Of a stretch of DNA of 64,000 bases, positions 18,392 to 25,768 are shown piece after piece. Below the pieces are notes generated by a model. That model was given only the letters and a program-made list of their open reading frames with translations. It did not search any database and was not told the origin of the DNA. Source of the stretch: JALZKA01 sp963734015. GTDB lineage: Bacteria > Actinomycetota > Thermoleophilia > Solirubrobacterales > 70-9. The stretch covers positions 1 through 64,000 of the forward strand of contig CAVTFG010000005.1 in assembly GCA_963734015.1 (NCBI GenBank), in the 5' to 3' direction. How positions within the stretch are numbered: position 1 is the stretch's first letter; every line of letters starts with the position of its first letter. The translations under genes and the position numbers were made by a program.

Positions 18392-19594
18392 ATGGCAAAG
18401 ATCATCTGCGTGCTCTACGACGACCCGGTCGAGGGCTATCCGCCCGAGTACTCGCGCGACGCGATCCCGGAGATCGCCGGCTATCCGGACGGCCAGACGA
18501 CGCCGACTCCGGACGCGATCGATTTCACGCCCGGTGAGCTGCTCGGCTGCGTGTCCGGCGCCCTCGGGCTGCGCGGTTACGCGGAGAGCGCGGGCCACGA
18601 ACTCGTAGTCACCTCGGACAAGGACGGCGAGGATTCCGAGCTCGATCGCAATCTCGGCGACGCCGACGTGGTCATCTCACAGCCGTTCTGGCCGGCTTAC
18701 ATGACCGCCGAACGGATCGCCAAGGCGCCGAACCTGAAGCTCATCATCACCGCGGGAATCGGCTCCGACCACACCGACCTGCAGGCGGCGATGGAGAGAG
18801 GAGTCACGGTCGCCGAGGTCACCTACTGCAACTCGATCAGCGTCTCCGAGCACGTGGTGATGATGATCCTTGGACTGGTTCGGAATTACCTGCCTTCGTA
18901 CAAGATCGTCGTCGACGGTGGCTGGAACATCGCCGACGCCGTGTCGCGCAGCTACGACGTCGAGGGAATGCAGGTCGGCACCGTGGCCGCGGGCCGCATC
19001 GGCACCGCGGTCTTGCGGCGCTTGAAGCCGTTCGACGTTGGCCTCCACTACACCGACCGCCACCGCCTTCCCGCCGAGCTCGAAGAGGAGCTCGGCGCCA
19101 CCTTCCACGAGTCGACCGAGGAGATGGTTCCGGATATGGACGTGGTGACGATCAACGCGCCGCTCCATCCCGAGACAGAGCACCTCTTCGACGACGCGAT
19201 GATCGCGAAGATGAAGCGCGGCGCCTACATCGTCAACACCGCACGCGGAAAGATCTGCGACCGCGACGCGATTGCCCGCGCGCTCGAGTCGGGGCAGCTC
19301 GCGGGCTACGCCGGCGACGTCTGGTTCCCGCAGCCCGCGCCTCAGAACCACCCGTGGCGGACCATGCCCCACCACGGCATGACCCCCCACACTTCAGGGT
19401 CGAGTCTCTCGGCGCAGGCACGATACGCGGCGGGCACCCGAGAGATTCTCGAGTGCTTCTTCGCGGAGCGGCCCATCCGTGAGGAGTACCTGATCGTCCA
19501 GGGCGGCGCGCTCGCCGGAGCTGGCGCACACTCCTACAGCGAGGGCGACGCAACCGGTGGATCCGAGGAAGCGGCGAGCTTCAGGTCAGCCTGA
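18392..19594 (+). CDS. NAD-dependent formate dehydrogenase
   Basis: A 400-residue metal-free formate dehydrogenase of the D-2-hydroxyacid dehydrogenase family, oxidising formate to CO2 with NAD+. Seen: the N-terminal Y-D-D-P-V-E-G-Y-P; S-Q-P-F-W-P-A-Y; Y-C-N-S-I-S-V-S-E-H near residue 146 (formate-binding Asn); the dinucleotide fold G-T-V-A-A-G-R-I-G; T-A-R-G-K near 284 (catalytic Arg); G-D-V-W-F-P-Q-P-A-P with the Gln; and P-H-T-S-G with the catalytic His near 332. The ATG has GGAGGAATG upstream. It needs no molybdenum, although it lies inside a molybdenum cluster. Confidence 0.95.
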   Translation: MAKIICVLYDDPVEGYPPEYSRDAIPEIAGYPDGQTTPTPDAIDFTPGELLGCVSGALGLRGYAESAGHELVVTSDKDGEDSELDRNLGDADVVISQPFWPAYMTAERIAKAPNLKLIITAGIGSDHTDLQAAMERGVTVAEVTYCNSISVSEHVVMMILGLVRNYLPSYKIVVDGGWNIADAVSRSYDVEGMQVGTVAAGRIGTAVLRRLKPFDVGLHYTDRHRLPAELEEELGATFHESTEEMVPDMDVVTINAPLHPETEHLFDDAMIAKMKRGAYIVNTARGKICDRDAIARALESGQLAGYAGDVWFPQPAPQNHPWRTMPHHGMTPHTSGSSLSAQARYAAGTREILECFFAERPIREEYLIVQGGALAGAGAHSYSEGDATGGSEEAASFRSA

Positions 19595-19712
19595 GATACG
19601 GCGCCCGTCCTGAGTCCGATCTCATAACCCCGAGGTCGTGGCGTTGGTCAAGGCGATGGGCCAGCTGGGCGCGCGACGGTCACCCCGATCTCAGCTGAGG
19701 CGGCCGTGGTAG

Positions 19713-20207
19713 CGAGCAAATTCCAGCAAGCGCCGTCATGACCGACCACCTCTCCAAAGCCACGGCTCGTCGCCCGGCAGTGCGCTGCCCGAGGGTCCCA
19801 CGGTGGAGCGCGCGACGCTCGCGGAGCTGCCCGACCGCCTGCGACAGCCCGCGTTCGACGTCACCGGCGGCCTCCACGCGACGGGCTTGTTCGACCCCGC
19901 CGGCGAGCTCCTCTGCGTCCGCGAGGACGTCGGACGGCACAACGCGATGGACAAGGTGGTCGGCTGGGCGCTCCGCGAGGGCACGCTGCCGCTCCACGGC
20001 CGGATCCTCTGCGTGAGCGGGCGGCTCTCGTTCGAGCTCGCGCAGAAGGCGGCGGTCGCCGGCTGCCCGATCCTGGTCGGCGTCGGCGCTCCGAGCTCGC
20101 TGGCGATCGAGCTCGCGGCCGAGCGCGGCCTGACCCTCTGCGGCTTCGCCCGCGGCGGGACGCTGAACGTCTACGCGGGCGCGGGCAGGGTCTCGGCGTC
20201 GGCCTGA
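19713..20207 (+). pseudogene. fdhD: FdhD C-terminal half, 5' truncated
   Basis: FdhD passes sulfur from a cysteine desulfurase to the Mo cofactor of formate dehydrogenases and is normally about 260-280 residues. Here only the C-terminal part is found: R-A-T-L-A-E-L-P-D-R-L-R, F-D-V-T-G-G-L-H-A-T-G-L-F, E-D-V-G-R-H-N-A-M-D-K, S-G-R-L-S-F-E-L and G-F-A-R-G-G-T-L-N-V-Y-A-G. The N-terminal half with the essential C-x-x-C sulfur-carrier loop is absent in all frames upstream; the frame opens after a TAG at 19710. A GTG at 19803 could start a 134-residue stub. The 145 bases before it hold nothing recognisable. The 3' end overlaps the convergent oxidoreductase gene. Confidence 0.75.
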
Positions 20208-22376
20208 GCCGGCTCGCGGCTTGCCGCGACCGGCTCGATCCGGATCGGGATGCCGTTCAGGTGGGCCATCCCGGCCAGGCGCTCGAGCTCCGAGGGGTCG
20301 GACGACGCGAGCGCGTTCACGTTGGCGCCGCCGGCGCCGTTGGCGACCCGCCAGCCGCCACCGCGGTGCCCCCAGCCGTGCGGGACGGCCACCGTGCCGC
20401 GCTTGACCTCGTCGGTCACCTTCGCCGGCAGCTCGACCGAGCCGTGCGCCGACGTGACCCGGCACGCGTCGCCGTCGGCGACTCCGGCCGCCGCCGCGTC
20501 CTCGGGATGGATCCGCGCCGTGTGCTCGCGCCCGCCCCGCATGAGGAGCGGTGAGTTGTGCATCCAGGAGTTGTGCGAGCGCAGCTCGCGGAGGCCGATC
20601 AGGCGCAATGGGAAGTCCGGATCGTTCCCGTTCCGCGCCGACAGCGTCCGCGCGTCGGCGAGAACCTCGGGCGCGTCCAGCCGCACCCGCTTGTCGCCGT
20701 GGCGGATCTTCTTGCGCAGCACCCCGCCGGGCAGCTCGTCGCCCAGGACGATCCCGTGCGGGTTGCGCCGCAGCTCGGCGACGCTCAGACGGCCGCGCCG
20801 CAGCCCGAACCAGTCGCCGTCCGGCCCCGCGCGCAGGATCAGGTCGACGAGCCGTTCGGGCGACAGGCGCACGCCGGCCTTGCCCGCCCAGCGCAGCAGC
20901 CTGAGGCTGGAGGGAACGACGCCGGCCCGACGGGAGATCTGATCGATGATCTCCCACTCCTGCCGTGCCTCTCCGGCCGGACCTGTGACCGGATCGGTCA
21001 TCTGGATGAACGGCGTGGTGAACAGGCTGAGGAACGGGAGCGGAAAGTCCTCCCGCTCGTACATGGTGGTCGCCGGCAGCACGAAGTCACAGAGGCGGGA
21101 GGTGTCGGATGACGTAGAGGTCGATCGCGACGCTCAGCTCGAGGTCGGACATAGCCGCCTCCAGCTCGGCCCCGTTGGGAACGGAGAGAACCGGGTTTCC
21201 GGCCGAGACGAAGAACGCCCGGATCTGCCCCTTGCCCGGCGTCGTCATCTCCTTCGCCATGACCGACGCCGGCAGGCTGCCCAGCACCTCGGGCAGGTCG
21301 CCGATCCGCGAGCGCACCCGGTCGTACGTCGCCAGGTTCACCATGCTCGCCAGCCGCTCGAAGTCCACGGGCGGGTCGCCGAAGACGGCGCCGCCCTCGC
21401 GGTCGAGGTTGCCGGTGACCAGGTTCAGGGCGTCCAGCAGGAACGCGACCACCGTCGCGTTCCGCCCGAGGCACGACCCGGTTCGACCGTAGACGGCGGC
21501 GCGCTCGGCGCGGGCGAGGTCGCGCGCGAGGCGCCGGACCTCGCGCGCCTCGACCCCGGTATGGACCTCGGTCTGCTCCGCGGGATGAGCGCTCGCGAGC
21601 GCCCGCAGCGCGGCCGCCCCGCGGGCCTGACGCTCGATTGCCTCGCCGTCCTCGAGACCGTCGGAGAAGATGGCCTCGAGCATCGAGAGCAGGAGGAAGG
21701 CGTCGCCGTCGGGGTGGATCGCGACGTGCTCGAACACCCGCGCGGTCTCCGAGCGGCGCGGATCGACGACGACCACGCGCCCGCCGCGCTCGGTGATCGC
21801 GTGCAGCTGGTCCTTCACCCGCGGCGCGCTCATCACGCTGCCGTGCGAGACCAGCGGGTTGGCGCCGACCATCAGGAGGAAGTCGGTGCGGGCGAGGTCC
21901 GGGATCGGCACGATGTACGGCGACCCGTACAGGAACGCGCTCGCCGCGAAGCGGTTCGAGACGTCCTGGCTGGACGCCGTGTAGAAGTGCGGCGAGCCGA
22001 AGGCGTCCACGAACCCCTTGGCCCAGAGCGGGTGCGAGTACGAGAACGCCGCGGGGTTGCCCATGTAGTAGCCGACCGAGTCGCCGCCGTGCTCGGCCAC
22101 GATTCGCTTCAGCCGCGCGCCGATCTCGTCCAGGGCCTCGTCCCACTCGACCCGCTCGAACTCGCCCCGTGCGGTCCTGCGCAGCGGATGGAGGACGCGG
22201 TCCGGGTCGTTTTGGACCTCGGCCATCGCGATGCCCTTGGGGCACGCGAACCCCTGGGACAGCGGGTGCGCCGAGTCCGGCCGCAGCTTCACCAGCCTGC
22301 CGTCCTCGACCGTCGCGACCATGCCGCAGAGCGGCTCGCAGATCCGGCAGTAGGTGACTCGTTCGTCAGGCGCCAA
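20171..22376 (-). CDS. Bis-MGD molybdopterin oxidoreductase (formate dehydrogenase/nitrate reductase-like), frameshifted
   Basis: Two frames join into about 734 residues. The N-terminus binds a [4Fe-4S] cluster through Cys10, Cys13, Cys17 and Cys45. Molybdopterin-binding segments follow (V-G-A-N-P-L-V-S-H-G; V-V-D-P-R-R-S-E-T-A), and the C-terminal dinucleotide-binding domain has H-N-S-W-M-H-N-S and P-E-D-A-A-A-A-G. The first frame ends at 21087; joining I-D-L-Y-V to S-D-T-S-R-L-C-D-F-V-L-P-A-T-T restores the family motif if one base near 21105 is removed. The expected metal-ligand region (S-S-Q-D-V-S-N-R) lacks Cys or Sec, so formate activity is uncertain. The start is TTG with GGAG upstream. 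Confidence 0.8.
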
Positions 22377-22413
22377 GGCGAACTCCGGGCGTGGGTTGGG
22401 ACGATCGTACCGG

Positions 22414-22623
22414 TTACCCCGCGACGCGCTCCGCGGCCGCCTTCAGCTCCGCGACGCTGCGCCCGTCGCGGCCCGCCATGAAGCAGGCGATCGGCGCCGC
22501 GATCCGCTCGGAAGCGTGCGCCGCGGTCGCCGCCAGGTCGAGGAGCTCGGCCGTGGTCTCCTCATCGGGCGCCTGGGCGCCGATCTCGGCTGCGAACGCC
22601 GTGAGCCACTGGTCTGCGTTCAT
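22414..22623 (-). CDS. DUF6457 small protein
   Basis: A 69-residue acidic protein starting M-N-A-D-Q-W-L, ending A-A-E-R-V-A-G. It resembles DUF6457, a short helical domain of unknown function often found near molybdenum cofactor genes. The ATG overlaps the stop of the conserved leader peptide (TCATGA), and the AAGGGG Shine-Dalgarno lies inside that leader's hairpin. It sits between modC and the bis-MGD oxidoreductase, 37 bases before the latter, so it is likely an accessory of that enzyme (inference). Confidence 0.7.
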   Translation of the reverse strand: MNADQWLTAFAAEIGAQAPDEETTAELLDLAATAAHASERIAAPIACFMAGRDGRSVAELKAAAERVAG

Positions 22624-22679
22624 GAGATCCACCCCTTGCCAGGGAGGGCAAACCTGCTTTCGCGCCTTACGTCGCTCAT
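22620..22679 (-). promoter_or_regulatory. Conserved leader element, copy B (leader peptide/structured RNA)
   Basis: Eleven bases after the modC stop, behind a GGAGG, an ORF encodes MSDVRRESRFALPGKGWIS, and its TGA overlaps the DUF6457 ATG. The first 22 bases are identical to the element before amt at 58371. Possible pairing: ATGAG at the 5' end with CTCAT covering the next start codon; GCGAA with TTTGC around a 6-base loop; and CCCT with AGGG around GGCA, hiding the Shine-Dalgarno. This is a candidate translational switch; no known riboswitch class is recognised. Confidence 0.7.
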
Positions 22680-22690
22680 TCAATACCTCC

Positions 22691-23764
22691 TCAACGTTCG
22701 ACGACCCTGGTCGCCGAAGCCTTCCATACGGCCACGACCTCGCGGCCCGGCGCGAGGTCCAGCTCCGCGATCGCGGCAGGCGTCACCTCGGCGGCGAGCG
22801 CCTGGCCGGCGGCATCCAGGCCGACCCGGGCGCGACTGCCGAGCTGCGTGACCGACGCGACCCGGGCCGCGATCCTGTTGCGGGCCGAGCTCGGCGTCTC
22901 CGCGTGCGGCGGCTCGAGCGTGATCTCCCAAGGATGGACGCTGACCGCGACCGGCCCGGCAAGCCCCTCGTCGGTGCTGGTGACCGTGCCGCCGCCCTCG
23001 AGCGCGACCTCGGTGCCCCCGCCCGCCCGAGCCGCGGCCGACCCGGTGAGGACCACGGAGCCGATCAGGTCGGCCACGAACGCCGCGGCGGGCCTGGAGG
23101 CCAGCTCGCCGGGATCCCCGACCTGCACGATCCGGCCGGATTCGACGACCGCGATCTCGTCCGCGAGCGTTGCCGCCTCCTCGAAGTCATGCGTGACGAG
23201 CAACGTGGGAACTCCGGCGTCGCGGATCGTCCGGGCGAGCTCGCGCGACGCGTGCGCCCGGGTCCGGGCGTCGAGGGCCGCCAGCGGCTCGTCGAGCAGC
23301 AGGGCGCTCGGCTCGAGCGCGAGCGCGCGGGCGAGCGCGACGCGCTGGCGCTCGCCCCCCGAGAGCGTGCGGGGCCGCTCGTCCGCGTGCGCCTCGACCC
23401 CGAAGCGGGCCAGGAGCTCGAGCGCCACGCGGCGCCGCTCGTCTCGGCCGGCGCCGCGCAGCGAATAGGCCACGTTGCGCCAAACCGGGAGATGCCCGAA
23501 CAGCGCGTAGTCCTGGAACACGTATCCGCAGCGACGGCGCTCCGGGGTCACTGACAGGCCCGCCGCGACGTCCGTCCAGGTCTCGGCGCCGCAGCTGATC
23601 CGGCCGCGGTCCGGCGAGATCAGCCCGGCGACGGAGCGCAGGAGGGACGTCTTTCCCGCCCCGGACGGCCCGACCAGCGCGAGGCAGCGGTCCGCCTCCA
23701 CGTCCAGCGAGAGGTCCAGCTCGAACCGCCCCAGCCGGAGGCCGACTTCCTCAATCGACAACAA
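22691..23764 (-). CDS. modC: Molybdate ABC transporter ATP-binding protein ModC
   Basis: About 357 residues. The ATPase domain shows G-P-S-G-A-G-K-T-S (Walker A) near residue 34, Q-D-Y-A-L-F (Q-loop), L-S-G-G-E-R-Q-R-V-A-L-A-R-A-L, L-L-L-D-E-P-L-A-A-L-D (Walker B) and V-T-H-D. A C-terminal Mop/TOBE domain (from about 285) binds oxyanions for feedback. The start is one of two adjacent TTG codons at 23764 and 23761, overlapping the 3' end of modB; an upstream ATG would run deep into modB. It energises molybdate uptake. Confidence 0.9.
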   Translation of the reverse strand: MLSIEEVGLRLGRFELDLSLDVEADRCLALVGPSGAGKTSLLRSVAGLISPDRGRISCGAETWTDVAAGLSVTPERRRCGYVFQDYALFGHLPVWRNVAYSLRGAGRDERRRVALELLARFGVEAHADERPRTLSGGERQRVALARALALEPSALLLDEPLAALDARTRAHASRELARTIRDAGVPTLLVTHDFEEAATLADEIAVVESGRIVQVGDPGELASRPAAAFVADLIGSVVLTGSAAARAGGGTEVALEGGGTVTSTDEGLAGPVAVSVHPWEITLEPPHAETPSSARNRIAARVASVTQLGSRARVGLDAAGQALAAEVTPAAIAELDLAPGREVVAVWKASATRVVER

Positions 23765-24551
23765 GGCCGAACCCCCTCCCCACCGAGACCAGCTTGACCG
23801 CCGCCAGCAGCGCCGCCGAGAACCCGACGAGCACCGCCGAGAGGGCCAGGGCACCGGTCAGATCGGTTCCGTAGAGCTCGACGATCGCGAGCGGCGCGGT
23901 CTGGGTGATTCCCTGGAACGACCCTGCGAACACGAGCGTTGCCCCGAACTCGCCAAGCGCGCGCCCCCAGGCAAGCGCGCCTCCGGTCACCAGTCCCGGA
24001 GTGACCGCCGGGATCGCCACCCTCGCGAACGCGCGCGGCTCCGAGTCGCCGAGGGTCCGCGCCGCCTCCAGCCAGGTCGGTTCGAGCGCCTCGAACGCTG
24101 CCTGTGCCTGGCGAACGTAGAAGGGGCTGGCGACGAAGATCAGCGCCACGATCACGCCCGCGGTCTCGAACACGAGCTGGATGCCGGCGTCCTCGATCCA
24201 ACCACCGATCAGGCCGTTCGGCCCCAGGGCCACGAGCAGCCCCAGCCCGGCGACGGCAGGCGGCAGCACCAGGGGCAGCTCGATCAGCGTTATCGCGACG
24301 TTCCGGCCGCGGAATCGCCGGGTCGCCAGGAAGTAGGCGACGGGCGTCCCGACCACGACGATCACCGCGAGCGCCGCAACCGAGCAGACGAGGCTCAGGC
24401 GCAGCGCGTCCAGCGTGGTCGACTCGCCCAGCGCGTCCCAGAGCTCCGCCGGACCCGCCTCGAGGAAGATCGCCGCGACCGGAATCGTGAGGAAACCGAC
24501 CGAGAGGACCAGCAGTGCCCCCAGGACGAGCGGGAACGTCCGGGCGCTCAG
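23751..24551 (-). CDS. modB: Molybdate ABC transporter permease ModB (probable CTG start)
   Basis: About 266 residues with six hydrophobic segments. The binding-protein-dependent transport motif E-A-A-R-T-L-G-D-S-E-P-R-A-F near 160 contacts ModC, and G-R-A-L-G-E-F-G-A-T-L near 195 is typical of ModB. The frame is open and hydrophobic up to the modA stop, but has no ATG, GTG or TTG before 24365, which would cost the first helix or more. A CTG at 24551-24549 overlaps the modA stop (CTGA) and is the best start candidate. Confidence 0.87.
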   Translation of the reverse strand: MSARTFPLVLGALLVLSVGFLTIPVAAIFLEAGPAELWDALGESTTLDALRLSLVCSVAALAVIVVVGTPVAYFLATRRFRGRNVAITLIELPLVLPPAVAGLGLLVALGPNGLIGGWIEDAGIQLVFETAGVIVALIFVASPFYVRQAQAAFEALEPTWLEAARTLGDSEPRAFARVAIPAVTPGLVTGGALAWGRALGEFGATLVFAGSFQGITQTAPLAIVELYGTDLTGALALSAVLVGFSAALLAAVKLVSVGRGFGLVVD

Positions 24552-25315
24552 CCGGCGCCTCCGGGAGGCAGGAAGCCGGCATCGGCAAGGGCCGCCTCGC
24601 CCGGGCCCTCGAGAAGCCCGGCGATGAACTCGTCGGCCAGCTCCGCGTTCTCGCTGGCGGCCACGACCACCACTCCGTAGGCCACCTCCGGCTCGAGCTC
24701 CGGCGGCAGGTTGATCGCGACGATGTCGCCGCCCGCGGCGACGACGTCGGTCGCATAGACGAAGCCCGCATCCGCGGCGCCGGCGACCAGCTTCCCGACG
24801 ATTCCCTTCACCTCCGGCTCCTCGGAGCGCACCGAGTCGAGGATCGCCGCGCTCTGGTTCGCCGGCAGGCGGTCGAGGACCTCTCGGGTGTAGTCGCCAA
24901 CCGGCACGCCCTCGGCCCCGATCACCAGGTCGGCGCCGGCGGCGGCCAGGTCGTCGAGCGACTTGATGTCGGAGCCGGCGGGAACCGCGAGCACCAGCTC
25001 GTTGCGAGCGAACTCGACGGGCTCGGAGACCAGGTCATCCGCATAGAGCTCGTCGGGCAGGCTCATGTTGGCGGACGCGAATACGTCGACCGGCGCGCCG
25101 GAGCGCACCTGCGCCGCCAACTCGTCGGAGCCGGCGAACGAATAGCGCGCCTCCCCCTCGAAGCTCTCGTCGTACACCTCGAACGCCTCCGTCAACGAGG
25201 ATGCGGCCGACACGGTCAGCTCGACGCTCGCCTCGGCCTCGGAGCCGTCGTCGTCATCCCCGCAACCCGCGAGGACCGCCGCCGCGATCAGCACCGGCAG
25301 CGCCAGCCTGCGCAT
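24548..25315 (-). CDS. modA: Molybdate-binding lipoprotein ModA
   Basis: A 255-residue substrate-binding protein anchored by lipid: lipobox L-A-G-C at residues 15-18 after a short hydrophobic signal. The periplasmic-type fold shows S-A-A-S-S-L-T-E-A-F-E near 38 (oxyanion-contacting Ser), F-A-G-S-D-E-L-A-A-Q near 62, V-D-V-F-A-S-A-N near 78, and D-A-G-F-V-Y-A-T-D-V near 185. The ATG at 25315 overlaps the regulator's stop (TGATG). Order modE-like, modA, modB, modC is one operon. Confidence 0.92.
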   Translation of the reverse strand: MRRLALPVLIAAAVLAGCGDDDDGSEAEASVELTVSAASSLTEAFEVYDESFEGEARYSFAGSDELAAQVRSGAPVDVFASANMSLPDELYADDLVSEPVEFARNELVLAVPAGSDIKSLDDLAAAGADLVIGAEGVPVGDYTREVLDRLPANQSAAILDSVRSEEPEVKGIVGKLVAGAADAGFVYATDVVAAGGDIVAINLPPELEPEVAYGVVVVAASENAELADEFIAGLLEGPGEAALADAGFLPPGGAG

Positions 25316-25710
25316 CACGCCGACCCGCCCCGGATCACCATCACGGACGTCGCCTTGACCATCGCCGTCGCTTCGACGCCCGGCTCGAGGCCGAGCTCCT
25401 CCACGGCGTCGCGCGTGATCGCGGCCGTCACTCGGTGCGGCCCCGCCTCGATCTCGACGATCGCCATGACGCCATCGGCTTCGATCGACCGGACGACGCC
25501 GGGAAAGCGGTTGCGCGCGGAGAGCTCGTCCCCGGCGCGATGGCGCTCGGGCCGGCCCCCCAGCCTGCGGATCTCGCTCAGGGAGACCAACCGGCGATTG
25601 CGCTTGTCGCGGGACGTGCGGATCTTGCCGTCACGGTCCCAGCGGCGGACGGTGTCGGCGCTGACGCCGAGCATCCGCGCGGCTTCACCGAGGGTCACAC
25701 GCTCAGGCAT
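25315..25710 (-). CDS. ModE-like regulator: MerR-type helix-turn-helix plus Mop/TOBE domain
   Basis: A 131-residue protein. Residues 4-55 form a MerR/excisionase-type winged helix (L-G-E-A-A-R-M-L-G-V-S-A-D-T-V-R-R-W-D-R-D-G-K-I in outline), and residues 65-131 a single Mop domain (S-A-R-N-R-F-P-G-V-V-R-S-I to A-M-V-K-A-T-S-V-M-V). It is much shorter than E. coli ModE (262 residues, different HTH, two Mop repeats). As first gene of the mod operon, with a palindrome immediately upstream, it is probably the molybdate-responsive repressor (inference). Confidence 0.85.
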   Translation of the reverse strand: MPERVTLGEAARMLGVSADTVRRWDRDGKIRTSRDKRNRRLVSLSEIRRLGGRPERHRAGDELSARNRFPGVVRSIEADGVMAIVEIEAGPHRVTAAITRDAVEELGLEPGVEATAMVKATSVMVIRGGSA

Positions 25711-25712
25711 TG

Positions 25713-25735
25713 CTGCCTAAGCATTACATAGGCAG
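25713..25735. promoter_or_regulatory. Palindromic operator before the mod operon
   Basis: A perfect 7-bp inverted repeat CTGCCTA - 9 bases - TAGGCAG, ending three bases upstream of the regulator's ATG. The spacer is AT-rich (AGCATTACA), unusual in this GC-rich DNA, so the site may overlap the -10 region of a nearly leaderless promoter. Likely bound by the ModE-like protein as autorepressor. Confidence 0.6.
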
Positions 25736-25768
25736 ATCGCCCCGGGGGTCCCTCTCCCCGATCGCCGG

